Of a DNA stretch of 54,230 bases, positions 24,760-33,821 are shown in pieces. Made by a program: the position numbers and the translations under genes. Source of the stretch: an uncultured Myxococcaceae bacterium. Lineage in GTDB: Bacteria > Myxococcota_A > Polyangia > Polyangiales > Ga0077539. Numbering within the stretch: position 1 is the first letter of the stretch; each line of letters begins with the position of its first letter. Below the pieces are notes generated by a model, which worked only from the letters and a program-made list of their open reading frames with translations, did no database searches and was not told the origin of the DNA. Location: positions 1 through 54,230 of the forward strand of contig CAMFHP010000050.1 in assembly GCA_945952225.1 (NCBI GenBank), in the 5' to 3' direction.

Positions 24760-26631
24760 ATGACCTCGGGCGCCCACCGAACTCCGACTCGCGCCGCCGG
24801 GGAGGCTCCCCGACTCGGGCGCTACCGGGTGTTCTACCGCATCGCGCAGGGCGGCATGGCGTCGGTGTACCTCGCGCGCACCGAAACGCCGGTGGGCTAC
24901 GGGCGCTGGGTGGCGCTCAAGGTGATCCATCCCAACATCGCCGCGGATCCGCGCTTCGTGGGGATGTTCCACGACGAGGCGCGGCTCGCGACGCAGCTCG
25001 ATCACCCGAGCCTCTGCACGGTCTTCGACTTCGGCGAGCACGACGGCACGTACTTTCTCGCGATGGAGTACCTGCACGGCGAGACCCTCGGCGCCGTGGC
25101 CCGCCGCGCGTGGCGCTCGCAGGGCTCGCTCCCGCTGGAGCTGTGCGTGCGCGTGATCGCCGACGCGGCGCGGGGCCTCCACGCGGCCCACGAGATGCGC
25201 AACGCCGACGGCTCCCTCGCCCACGTCGTGCACCGTGACGTGTCGCCCGAGAACGTCTTCGTCACGTACGCGGGCACCACGAAGATCGTCGACTTCGGCG
25301 TGGCGCGCTCCGACGCGCAGGTGCACGACCGCACGGCCACGGGCGAGCTCAAGGGCAAGCTCGCGTACATGTCTCCCGAGCAGTTGCAGGAGCGCGACAT
25401 CGACCGCCGCACCGACGTGTGGGCGCTCGGCGTGGTGCTCTGGGAGATCACCGTCGGCCGTCGACTCTTTCGCCGTCAGACCGACGCGCAGACGGTCTTC
25501 GCGATCACCCGCGACCCGATCACGCGCCCGTCGCGCCTCCGCGAGCACTATCCCCCGGCGCTCGAAGCCATCGTGATGCGCGCGCTCGAACGCGACCGCG
25601 ACCGTCGTTACGCCACGGCCCTCGACCTCGCCCGCGCCCTCGAAGCCTGGCTCGCCGCCGCGACGCCCACGAACGGCACCGAGGTGGGGGAGTTCATGCA
25701 GGCCCTCTTCGCCGAGCAGATCGCGTGGCGCGACCAGTACCTTCGCCGCACCGACGACCGCTTCGAAGACCTCATGCAGCAGTGGCAGTCGTCGCCGCGT
25801 ACGTCGTCGGTCGACGTGCCCGACGCGCACACGGTGGCCATGGGACCGGGCATTCCGGGCTCGGATTCCGAGGCCGATCCGCCCACGCGCCGCGTCGAGT
25901 CTCCGCTGCCTGCGCCGCGCACCTCCGATCCCGACGACCTCGCCGCGGTGATTCCCCTCACGCGCCGCGCGGACACGCCGCGCCCGCCGCCGCCCGAGGC
26001 CCTCGCCCCCCTCGCGCGCCGTCACGGCAACACCCTCACGCCCGCGCACACCCCGGCGCCGGTGCTCCGCGACATTCCTCCGGTGCCCATCGTGGCGCCG
26101 CCGCGCCGCCGACGTCTCGCCGACTACGCCACGATCACCGCGCTCTTCGTGATGGGCGGGGTCATGGCCCACATCTGGTACGACACCCCGCACGCGACGC
26201 CCACGGCCCGTCCGCGCCCCGCCGTGGCGCCGCGCCGCGCGCCCGCGCCCGTCGTTGCGCCCCTGCCCGCCGCGCCGCCTGCACCCGTCGTTGCGCCCAC
26301 GCAAAGGTCCGCCCCTGCGCCCACGCCCGCGCGCACCGCGCCGCGCGCCCCGGTGATGCCCCGCGCGCACCGCGACGAGGTCATCGACGACGGCACGCGC
26401 CGCGTGGAGGGCTACCTCACGATCACCGCGTCGTCTCCGTCGAGCGTGTACATCGGCGACCGCCTTCTGGGACGCACGCCCCTCGAACGGGTGGCCATGT
26501 CACCGGGCGTGTACGCGCTGCGGGTGGTGACGCCCGGCACCGACGGCGAGCGCCAGGTGCTCGTCACGCTGCGTCCCGGCGCGCTCACGATCAGCCACGT
26601 GCCCGCGGTGGGCGAAGCGTCAGCGCCCTGA
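24760..26631 (+). CDS. Membrane Ser/Thr protein kinase with C-terminal PEGA-like domain
   Basis: A 623-residue eukaryotic-type kinase. Kinase domain about residues 20-300: Gly loop IAQGGMASVYLA, catalytic Lys K54 in VALKV, catalytic loop HRDVSPENV (Val-Ser in place of the usual Leu-Lys), DFG in KIVDFGVAR, and LAYMSPEQ. A Pro-rich linker, one transmembrane helix (ATITALFVMGGVMAHIWY), a Pro/Ala linker, and a PEGA-type beta domain follow (LTITASSPSSVYIGDRLLG, then TPLERV). Such kinases are abundant in myxobacteria and control development and envelope functions. The linker includes one copy of the 14-bp TTGCG palindrome. The gene's last 12 bp overlap the 3' end of the giant minus-strand gene. Confidence 0.9.
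   Translation: MTSGAHRTPTRAAGEAPRLGRYRVFYRIAQGGMASVYLARTETPVGYGRWVALKVIHPNIAADPRFVGMFHDEARLATQLDHPSLCTVFDFGEHDGTYFLAMEYLHGETLGAVARRAWRSQGSLPLELCVRVIADAARGLHAAHEMRNADGSLAHVVHRDVSPENVFVTYAGTTKIVDFGVARSDAQVHDRTATGELKGKLAYMSPEQLQERDIDRRTDVWALGVVLWEITVGRRLFRRQTDAQTVFAITRDPITRPSRLREHYPPALEAIVMRALERDRDRRYATALDLARALEAWLAAATPTNGTEVGEFMQALFAEQIAWRDQYLRRTDDRFEDLMQQWQSSPRTSSVDVPDAHTVAMGPGIPGSDSEADPPTRRVESPLPAPRTSDPDDLAAVIPLTRRADTPRPPPPEALAPLARRHGNTLTPAHTPAPVLRDIPPVPIVAPPRRRRLADYATITALFVMGGVMAHIWYDTPHATPTARPRPAVAPRRAPAPVVAPLPAAPPAPVVAPTQRSAPAPTPARTAPRAPVMPRAHRDEVIDDGTRRVEGYLTITASSPSSVYIGDRLLGRTPLERVAMSPGVYALRVVTPGTDGERQVLVTLRPGALTISHVPAVGEASAP
26291..26304. repeat. TTGCG palindrome copy 1
   Basis: TTGCGCCCACGCAA inside the kinase linker, encoding part of APTQRS. 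The 24-bp stretch 26289-26312 is an exact inverted copy of 30197-30220. Confidence 0.75.
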
Positions 26632-29600
26632 CGTCGCCGCCGCGCGCAGGAGCGCCGACACCGCGTCGGCCTCGGCCTCGGCGGTGAGCACGTTCGCGCG
26701 ACGGAGCGCGGCCAGCGCGGCGAGGGAGAGCATCCGGGCCGCGGCGCGCGCGTCGTCGGCGACGAGACGCTGCACCGCGGGATGCGCCCACGCGATCACC
26801 ACGGCGCGCTCCTGCGGCACGTAGCGCAACAACGGATCGCGGGCCGACGCAGGGCCGTCGTCGTCGCGAACCTTCGGCGCGCGGGCCCCGAGCATCGCAC
26901 GGAGCACCGTCGCGACCGGCGCCCTCGGGTGCGTCGAGTTTTGCGTGGGCGCAACGATGGGCTCCGACGGCGCAGGGGCCTCGGGGGCCGCGCGCACGTG
27001 TCCGCTCGCGCGCACCATGCGGACCCACGGAGCGCCGTCGTCGGGCACGCCGTCGGGGTGCGGCGCGTCTCCCGGTGCGAGCAGGCGCAGCGGACGCTTC
27101 GAAGCGGCGGCGATTCGCTCCCAGGTGAGGGCGCTGTTCGGTGCGCGGTGCGCGCGGGCCCAGGCCTTGAGTCGTCCGCCCGAGAGCACGCCGTGGAGGG
27201 CCGCGCGGGCCCACACCGCGGGGGCCACGTCGTCGCGTTCGAGGAGCTGCTCGACGCACGCGCGCCAGGCCCAGGTCACGAGGGCCGCGCAGGTGCGCTG
27301 CAGCTCCTCGTCGGTGTCGACGTCGCGGGCGATCCAGAGGGTGCCGCACACGGGCGCAGGGCGTCCGTCGGAGAGCGCGCTCGCCACGGTGTGTCGGCCG
27401 TTGAACGCGCGCACGTCGAGGGTGCCTTCCGCAGACGGATCGCGCGAAAGCCAGAGCGCGCCGACGGCCCCCGCGCGAGACCGTGAGCTCCGGGGGCTCC
27501 GCGGGTCGTGGGCCGACACCGCGGCGAGCGCGTCGTCGGGCGCCGAGGCCACCGACGACAGCGCGGCCAGCACCGCGCGCCGCACGGACTCGCACGCGGC
27601 GGAGTAGCCGTCCGCGCGCCGGAGCAACAACCGGTCGTCGTCGGGCTGCGTGTCCGCGGCCTCGGCGCTCACGAGCGCGGGCCACGCGGCGTCGAGGCGC
27701 TCCTCGCCGAGGGGGCGCCGCTGCGCGTACCACACGACGCGCGCGCCGGTGTGGGAAGGCGCATCGGGCGGCACCAGCACCACCTCGCCGGTGAGCCCCT
27801 CCTCGCGCACCGCGACGCGCACCGCGCCCGAGGGAACGGATGCGCTCCACACGATCTCCGCGCACGGCGCGAGGCGCTCCCACCGTCGCGCAGACACGTC
27901 GCGACGGAGCGTGTCGCCGTGGTCCGCGGAGGGCATCCGCGCGGCGAGCCAGCGGGCCTCGTCGGCGGCGAGCATCACCACGCGGCGCCCGGGTTCGTAG
28001 GGCTCGCAGGGCGCGTCGAGCGTGAGCGACGCCCAGGCCACGCGGCCGAAGCGCGCCTGTTGCGCCCGCAGGTCGTCGAGGGTGCACGGTCGCGCGGCGC
28101 TGTCTTCGAAGACCGGGAGCGAGGCCATCGCGGCCGTCACCTCGGTCGCGTGCAGCAGCCACCAACGGAGCGCGCGTCGCAGCGGTGCCCACGACGCCGC
28201 CGCGGTGCCGGGCACGCGCGCGAGGAGCACCGTGGCGAGCTCGACGAGCGTGGGCACGGGGTCGAGCGCGACGAACCCGGTCGCGGCGCGGGCGGGGTCG
28301 AGCTGCGGCGCTTCGAGCGCGACGTGCATCGCGAAGGGCGCGTTGAGCTCCACGCGCGGACCGCTCTCCCCGCGGTGGAACAGCGTCACGATCGCGCGCG
28401 GCGGCCCCTCGACGAGCCGCAGCTCGCCCACGCCGAACGCGGGCCGGTGCGCCTCGATGCGCAGCGCGAGCTCGGAGAACGCAGGGCTCCCCGGCAGCCG
28501 CACACGACCGGCCCCGGCCCCGCGCAGCCGACGGATGCGCTGGAGCGTCTGCGCCTCCGCGGTCGCGTCGCGCGTCGCACGGTTCGCGATCACACCGAGC
28601 GCGCGGAGCATCGCGCCGTCGCGCACGCAGATCCACGGCGGGTCGGCGGGCTCATCGCGCGTGGGGCCGAGCCACGACGCGGGCACGTCGCGCACGCCCA
28701 TGATCTCTCCCTCGATCGCATCGAGCGTGCGGCGCGCGCCGTCGGGCGAAGGCCACAGGGGCGCCGAGGCGAGGGCTGCATAGCGGGAAGCATCGGCGCG
28801 GGCGCGACGGGCTCCGCGGCGCAGCACCCAGGCGCACACCATCGCGCGGGCGGCGTCGCCGGGGTCACGCTCGGTGGCGAGGGCGCACACGCGGTCGACG
28901 AGGGCGCCGCAGCCGCCGTCGAGGAGGGCTTCCACGGCGGCGCGTCCCGTGTCGGTGAGGGCGTCGAGGGTGTTGCGCAGCGCGCGCTCGTGGGTGAGCT
29001 CCACGCGGGCCACGACGGGCACGGGCATCGGAACGTCGGCGCGGTCGAGCGCCACCACGCCGCCCACGGTCACCTGCACGCGCGCGCCGTCGGCGGGTGC
29101 GGGCGCGACGGAGATCCTGCCCGCGGAGCCCTCGAACACGGCCACAGGGCCCTGCGCGCCGAGGGTGGCGAGCGTCGGGTCGTCGAGGCGCGCGCGGCGT
29201 TCGAGCGCGGCCCTCGCAAGGCGTCGCGTGCGCTGGCTCTTGCGCGACGGAATCTGCGTGGACGCATCGAGGAGCGGAATGCCCGTGGCCTCGGTCCAGA
29301 GGGCCGCGAGGTCGCGCGTCGGGAGGATCACCGCGTCGAAGCCCGCGCCGTCGACATCGACGGGCACCGCGGCCAGCGACGGCAGCGGGATCACCGACGC
29401 TTCATTGCGCCCACGCAACGATGCGAGCGACACGCGCCGCACCACGTCGCCCTCGCCGAACACGGGCACCCACGGCGACGACTCGATCGCGGCGTGCACG
29501 GCGCCGTGCTCCTTCGCGCGCAGCACGCCGAGCAGGAGGCGCAGCACCGCGGCCTCGGCGCGCTCGCCGTCGGGGTCCGACACGTTCCACACACGGTCGC

Positions 29601-32028
29601 GGGCCCATGCGAGCGCGGCGCGTGCGACGGCCGCGGGCGCGTCGCGGAGCAAGCGTTCGGCCTCGGGCGAGCGCGTGCCCGGCACCACACCCCGACCCGG
29701 TCCCGCGGGCACCGCGCCCTCGTCGTCGAGCACCAGCGCGAGGGGAGGCTTCGCGCCGTGGGAGACCGTTCCGAGGGTGGCGCCGCGGTGCACCACGGTG
29801 AGCGTTCCGCGGCCCGCCTGGAGCGCCGGAAGCGCCAGCACGCGCGCGCCGTCGCCGTCGAGCGTCGCGTGCGGGAGCAGCGCCTTCGCCGCGTCGTCGA
29901 TCCGATCGAGGAGCGATCCCCGCGTGCGCGCGCCGAGGAGGTCCCCGTAGTCGACCACGGGCGCGTCGCCCGCGAGGGCCGCGAGGGTCGCGCGGTCGGC
30001 GTCGTCGACGCAGAGCACCTCACGCCCGCCCGGCCCCACACCGCGCGCGCCGGGCGGCGCCACGAGCAGCGCGCGCCCCGTTCCCTGAACCTGTCGGAGC
30101 ACCTCGGTCGTGGCGCGCACCACGCCGGCCCGCGCGGTCTCCCACGCCGCCGTGTTGGCGAGCGCCGGATGCCGCGCGCAGCACTGCGCGATCACCGCGG
30201 ACCTTTGCGTGGGCGCAACGCCCGCGAGCGCCTCGCCCCACCACGCCCGCACCACGCGGGCGCGCACGGCGGGAGCAATCTCGTCGGCCGCGGGGCCGAT
30301 CCACGGGGCGCGCGGGTCGTCGTCGGCGAGGGGGGCGCTCCAATGTGCGACGAGCGCGGCGATGCCTTCGAGGAGGGCCACACGCAGGGCGGCGATGGCC
30401 TCGTCGAGGCGCGCGTCGGCGCTGACGGCGTTCCACGCGGGGGTGACCGTGAGGCCCGCGCCCTCGACGGCGGCCTCGGCGACCACGAAGCCCTCGAACG
30501 CGCGCTCCACGGGGATGAAGGGCCGCGAGAGGATCCACGGCGTGAGGCGCACGGGGCCGCGGCGCGCGAGGCCCGACGCCGACACCGCGAGCTCGCCGCG
30601 CGCGCCCTCGCGGGAGAAGGCCACACGGAGCGCGAGGTCTTCGAGCTGCGCCACGGGCTGCGAGGCGGGCTGTTGCACATGGCGCGCGTGGCGCTCCTGG
30701 GCGTCGCGGGCGCGGGCCACGGCCTCGGCGGCAGAGGCAGGCGCGAGGGGCGCGAGGAGGGCGAAGAGCGCGGGGCGATCGTCGCGCACCCACACGACGT
30801 GCTGGAGCCACGGCGCGAGCGCAGACGGCGGCGGCGCGGGCTGACGCCACACGGCGCGGTCGCTCCATGCGGCGACGGCGCGGAGCGACACCCTCGCCTC
30901 CGCAGGTTCACCGACGAGGGGCAGCAGCGGCGTTTCGAACACGCGGGCGAGCACGGAGACGGGCGTCGCATCGACCCACGCCTCGGCGGGCTCGGGGCGC
31001 ACGGCGAGGGCGCGGGGCCACTCGTCGCCGACCTCGTAGCGCGCCCAGGCCGCGAGGGCTTCGATCACGGCCTCGGCGTCGGCGTCCGATCGTTGCGCGC
31101 ACGCAAAGGCGGCGTCGGCGAGCGCGGGCACCGCCGCGGCGAACACGCGGCGCACGAGCGCGCGAAGGGCGTCCGTGCGCGTGACCTTCGAGCGCGAGGC
31201 GTTGGTCTCCCAGTGGTCGGCGTCGAGCACGAGGCGGAGCGGAAGGGTCGCCCCCGGCACCTCGTCGCGCAGGGGCGTGACGTCGAGCGACACGCCGCGC
31301 TCGCAGAGCAGAAGGGTGTTGCACCGCGGGCCGCGCGGATCGACGAGTTCGAGCACGCCGCGCACGTCGCCCGTGGGCTCGATGGGCACGCGCACGAGGG
31401 CCTCACGGGGCGCGTCGGCGAGCAGGTCGCGGTCACCCACACGCACGGGCACGGGCGGGTTCCACACGCGCGTGCGGAGCAGGTCGGTCTCCGCGGGCAC
31501 GGCGCGGAACCACTCGCGCAGCACCGCCACGCCGAAGGACTCGTGCACGTGCACCCGCATCGTCGCGTCGCCCATCGCCGCCGGTCGCGCGACGTGCTCC
31601 ACCACGCCGCCATCGAGGGGCTCACCGGGGGCGGTGTTGGGGCTCCATCGCACGCGGGCGACGGTGCCTTCGGCGGGCGGTCGCGCGTCGTGGCGCGCGG
31701 TGTAGAGGTCGACGTACGCGGGCGAGAGACCGAGCGCCGTGTTCACCGCCACGGCCATGAGCCGCAGACGCTTGTGCTCGCGGTTCAACAGAAAGGTCAG
31801 CACGCCCGCGAGCGCGTCGGCGTCGAGGGCCTCGCCGTCGAAGGTCAGCGCGAAATCGTCGGCGTCGTTCTCCATCGCGACGCGCGTGGCGCCGCCCGCG
31901 AAGGCCGCCCGGAGAAGCTCCAGCACGTAGAGCACGGGCGCTTCGAGCTGGTGCAGGCGCAGGCTCTCCTGCGCCGCCCGCGAATCGACGCGCACCGTGC
32001 CCCGCGCGATCACCGGCCGCTCGCGCAT
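26620..32028 (-). CDS. Giant HSP90-like pseudo-ATPase protein
   Basis: An 1802-residue protein without a close relative that I can name. Its first 330 residues align by eye with the GHKL ATPase encoded just upstream. ELLRAAFAGGATRV matches ELVQNGIDAGATAL, but the ATP/Mg Asn and Asp are both Ala. The G2 loop reads AVAVN where the partner has GVGFF, and the G1 DxGxG is lost. An HSP90-middle-like SRSKV block matches SRDAL of the partner. The C-terminal region (VVIAWAHPAVQRLV) also resembles the partner's C-terminus (ALVFNTAHARWTL). The central 1300 residues are Ala/Arg/Val-rich and unassigned. The ATG overlaps the partner's TGA by one base (TGATG), so the two are translated together. No signal peptide or TM segment is evident. 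It probably acts as a non-catalytic partner in a heteromeric chaperone-like complex (inference). Confidence 0.75.
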   Translation of the reverse strand: MRERPVIARGTVRVDSRAAQESLRLHQLEAPVLYVLELLRAAFAGGATRVAMENDADDFALTFDGEALDADALAGVLTFLLNREHKRLRLMAVAVNTALGLSPAYVDLYTARHDARPPAEGTVARVRWSPNTAPGEPLDGGVVEHVARPAAMGDATMRVHVHESFGVAVLREWFRAVPAETDLLRTRVWNPPVPVRVGDRDLLADAPREALVRVPIEPTGDVRGVLELVDPRGPRCNTLLLCERGVSLDVTPLRDEVPGATLPLRLVLDADHWETNASRSKVTRTDALRALVRRVFAAAVPALADAAFACAQRSDADAEAVIEALAAWARYEVGDEWPRALAVRPEPAEAWVDATPVSVLARVFETPLLPLVGEPAEARVSLRAVAAWSDRAVWRQPAPPPSALAPWLQHVVWVRDDRPALFALLAPLAPASAAEAVARARDAQERHARHVQQPASQPVAQLEDLALRVAFSREGARGELAVSASGLARRGPVRLTPWILSRPFIPVERAFEGFVVAEAAVEGAGLTVTPAWNAVSADARLDEAIAALRVALLEGIAALVAHWSAPLADDDPRAPWIGPAADEIAPAVRARVVRAWWGEALAGVAPTQRSAVIAQCCARHPALANTAAWETARAGVVRATTEVLRQVQGTGRALLVAPPGARGVGPGGREVLCVDDADRATLAALAGDAPVVDYGDLLGARTRGSLLDRIDDAAKALLPHATLDGDGARVLALPALQAGRGTLTVVHRGATLGTVSHGAKPPLALVLDDEGAVPAGPGRGVVPGTRSPEAERLLRDAPAAVARAALAWARDRVWNVSDPDGERAEAAVLRLLLGVLRAKEHGAVHAAIESSPWVPVFGEGDVVRRVSLASLRGRNEASVIPLPSLAAVPVDVDGAGFDAVILPTRDLAALWTEATGIPLLDASTQIPSRKSQRTRRLARAALERRARLDDPTLATLGAQGPVAVFEGSAGRISVAPAPADGARVQVTVGGVVALDRADVPMPVPVVARVELTHERALRNTLDALTDTGRAAVEALLDGGCGALVDRVCALATERDPGDAARAMVCAWVLRRGARRARADASRYAALASAPLWPSPDGARRTLDAIEGEIMGVRDVPASWLGPTRDEPADPPWICVRDGAMLRALGVIANRATRDATAEAQTLQRIRRLRGAGAGRVRLPGSPAFSELALRIEAHRPAFGVGELRLVEGPPRAIVTLFHRGESGPRVELNAPFAMHVALEAPQLDPARAATGFVALDPVPTLVELATVLLARVPGTAAASWAPLRRALRWWLLHATEVTAAMASLPVFEDSAARPCTLDDLRAQQARFGRVAWASLTLDAPCEPYEPGRRVVMLAADEARWLAARMPSADHGDTLRRDVSARRWERLAPCAEIVWSASVPSGAVRVAVREEGLTGEVVLVPPDAPSHTGARVVWYAQRRPLGEERLDAAWPALVSAEAADTQPDDDRLLLRRADGYSAACESVRRAVLAALSSVASAPDDALAAVSAHDPRSPRSSRSRAGAVGALWLSRDPSAEGTLDVRAFNGRHTVASALSDGRPAPVCGTLWIARDVDTDEELQRTCAALVTWAWRACVEQLLERDDVAPAVWARAALHGVLSGGRLKAWARAHRAPNSALTWERIAAASKRPLRLLAPGDAPHPDGVPDDGAPWVRMVRASGHVRAAPEAPAPSEPIVAPTQNSTHPRAPVATVLRAMLGARAPKVRDDDGPASARDPLLRYVPQERAVVIAWAHPAVQRLVADDARAAARMLSLAALAALRRANVLTAEAEADAVSALLRAAATSGR
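26941..26954. repeat. TTGCG palindrome copy 2
   Basis: TTGCGTGGGCGCAA, the opposite orientation of the centre relative to copy 1. On the coding (minus) strand it encodes part of VAPTQN in the giant protein. Confidence 0.75.
29405..29418. repeat. TTGCG palindrome copy 3
   Basis: TTGCGCCCACGCAA inside the giant gene, read in a different frame from copies 2 and 4 (it encodes LRGRN). It is followed by CGATG, as is copy 2. Confidence 0.75.
30205..30218. repeat. TTGCG palindrome copy 4
   Basis: TTGCGTGGGCGCAA. On the minus strand it encodes VAPTQRS. The exact 24-bp match to the kinase gene (copy 1) includes this site. Confidence 0.75.
31093..31106. repeat. TTGCG palindrome copy 5
   Basis: TTGCGCGCACGCAA, one mismatch in the central four bases, followed by AGG as in copy 1. 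It is read in a third frame context (AFACAQR) of the giant gene. Confidence 0.7.
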
Positions 32029-33722
32029 CAGGCCCCGCACTCCGCCGCGACGCGCGCGAACCACGCCGTCTCCGCGGCCTCGTCGAAGCGCCCCTCGCGG
32101 AGCACCTCGCGCGCGAGCACCGTCGCCGCCAGCGCGAGGTCATGGGACGCGGCCTCGGCGCAGAGCGTCCAGCGCGCATGGGCGGTGTTGAAGACCAGCG
32201 CGCGCCCGCGCTCGATCTTCGCCTCGTCGGGCTTGAAGAGCGCGCCCTCGTCGACGGCCGCCGCATCGACCGCCACCCACAACCGCGACGCCGCCGCGCC
32301 CTCGACGCGTCCCGCACACACGGTCGCGAGCGGTGCTCCGAAGAGCCGCGCGCGCACGGCCTCGCAGAGCGCCGCATGGGCGCCCTCGGCCCGCGCGAAG
32401 GCCCATCGATCGTTCACGTCGTACGCCCCATCACCCCAGATCGCGTGGAGCGCGTCGACCACGCGCGCGGCGCCGTCGACGCCCGCGAAGCCCGCGTCGA
32501 CCACGGGCACCTGACGGGCCGCGAGGGCCTTCGCCACGGCGGTGCGCGCGGGGCTGTAGGCCACCTGCGTGCGGGCGTACCAGCGCGAGGCTTCGAAGCT
32601 CGCGGCGGCGCGCACCTCGCCGTCGAGCTTCACCGCGGCGACGAGGGGCCACACGAGCGACGAGGGCGGGCAGCGAAAGGGCGCGCGAGGGGCGGCGCAG
32701 AGCATCCAGAGGAGCGTCGCGGCGTCGGGGTGCACGGCGTCGGTGCCGCGCGATGCGGCGCAGGCGCGGGCCATGGGGGCGATCGCGGCAGAGAGCGCGG
32801 CGGCGAGCGGACCGGCGGCGAGCTCGGCGACGAGGGCGTGGGCGCGCGCCGAGGATTCATCGTCGACGAGGGCGTCGCGCGAGAGCGTGTGGCGCAGCGT
32901 GGGCGCGTCGACCTTGAAGCGCACGAAGGGAACGAGCGGCGCCTCGGCGGCGGCACCGGACTGCGCGCGCTCGTGGAGCAACAGCCCGCGGTTGTAGTAC
33001 GCCGCGCTCGCGCGCTCGGCGGCGGCGAGGGCGAGGCGCATGGGGCCCGCGGTGTGGGTGAGGGCCACGGCGCCGGGGAGCGTGAAGGGCGTGTCGATGC
33101 GCGCGCGGCGGTCGTCACCGAGGCCCACGGTCTCGACGGTGAGCGCGACGGAGACGTGCGGGCACCAGCGTTCGAGGGCGCGCACCGAGGCGTCGGCGAA
33201 GCGCTGCGCGTCGGCGAGCGAGCGCGGGAGCGAGAGGGTCACGGCCGTTCCGCGGCGGGGCGCGGCGGTGTCGAGCACCCAGGAGTAGTCGCGCGCGAGG
33301 CGGAGGCGCAGGGCCTCGGCGTGGGGATCGGTGCCGGTCACGACGAACACCTCGTCGGGGTCGGGCGCGAACACCGAGAAGAAGCCCACGCCGAAGCGTC
33401 CGATCTTCGTGTCGTCACCGCGCTTCGTCGAACGGAACAGCACCAGGAGCTGATGCTCGATCACGTCGCGGGTCATGCCGCGGCCGTCGTCGTCGAGCGT
33501 GACGAGCAGCGTGCCGCGCGCGTCGCCGTCGCCCCCGCTGCGCCACGAGAGCGTGAGCGTGAGGGCCGTCGCGCCCGCGTCGATTCCGTTCTGAACGAGC
33601 TCGCGGAGGAAGGCCATCTCGTCGGCGAACTGACGCACCATCTGATCGACGGCGTCGTGTTCGTCACGGCTCGCGGCGGGCGTCGCGCGCGTGCGGTCGG
33701 GGGCCTCGCGGAACGGCGACAC
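32028..33722 (-). CDS. HSP90-like GHKL ATPase
   Basis: A 564-residue protein with an intact GHKL (HSP90/histidine kinase/MutL) ATPase domain. N-box: E41-L-V-Q-N45-G-I-D48-A-G-A; G1: D79-G-R-G82; a Lys at 100; G2: G108-R-F-G111-V-G113; G3-like RRGTAVTL. A middle region with TLSRDAL corresponds to the HSP90 middle-domain SR motif, and the C-terminus is unassigned but resembles that of the neighbouring giant protein. It is shorter than HtpG and lacks recognisable HSP90 C-terminal dimer sequences. GTG at 33722 was chosen because TAGAGT lies 6 nt upstream. It is the first gene of a two-gene operon (TGATG overlap). Divergent neighbour: an Asp-box propeller gene. Confidence 0.85.
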   Translation of the reverse strand: MSPFREAPDRTRATPAASRDEHDAVDQMVRQFADEMAFLRELVQNGIDAGATALTLTLSWRSGGDGDARGTLLVTLDDDGRGMTRDVIEHQLLVLFRSTKRGDDTKIGRFGVGFFSVFAPDPDEVFVVTGTDPHAEALRLRLARDYSWVLDTAAPRRGTAVTLSLPRSLADAQRFADASVRALERWCPHVSVALTVETVGLGDDRRARIDTPFTLPGAVALTHTAGPMRLALAAAERASAAYYNRGLLLHERAQSGAAAEAPLVPFVRFKVDAPTLRHTLSRDALVDDESSARAHALVAELAAGPLAAALSAAIAPMARACAASRGTDAVHPDAATLLWMLCAAPRAPFRCPPSSLVWPLVAAVKLDGEVRAAASFEASRWYARTQVAYSPARTAVAKALAARQVPVVDAGFAGVDGAARVVDALHAIWGDGAYDVNDRWAFARAEGAHAALCEAVRARLFGAPLATVCAGRVEGAAASRLWVAVDAAAVDEGALFKPDEAKIERGRALVFNTAHARWTLCAEAASHDLALAATVLAREVLREGRFDEAAETAWFARVAAECGA

Positions 33723-33728
33723 GGCGCG

Positions 33729-33734
33729 ACTCTA
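33729..33734 (-). promoter_or_regulatory. Start-proximal -10 hexamer TAGAGT of the GHKL operon
   Basis: On the minus strand TAGAGT is followed by CGCGCC and the GTG at 33722. A TTGATC lies 19 nt further upstream as a weak -35. This is the clearest case of the TAnnnT start-proximal pattern on the minus strand. Confidence 0.5.
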
Positions 33735-33778
33735 CTGCACCTGCACGGGCCACGATCAACACCGCGCGCGGGGCTGCA

Positions 33779-33821
33779 TTCTGTCATCGCGCGCCGCAAA
33801 AAAATCGACAGGGTGACAGAA
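33779..33821. promoter_or_regulatory. 8-bp inverted repeat in a divergent promoter region
   Basis: Perfect arms TTCTGTCA (33779-33786) and TGACAGAA (33814-33821) separated by 27 bp that contain an A7 tract (33798-33804). The element lies in the 125-bp gap between the divergent GHKL operon and propeller gene. Arm centres are about 35 bp apart, so two operator half-sites for a dimer or tetramer are possible. Confidence 0.5.

Noticed and set aside
27508-32514. A 1668-codon open frame on the plus strand opposite the giant gene
   Set aside because: Its composition is His/Arg/Gly/Glu-rich without a recognisable domain, and it mirrors the codon bias of the minus-strand gene. In DNA this GC-rich, stop codons are rare in antisense frames.
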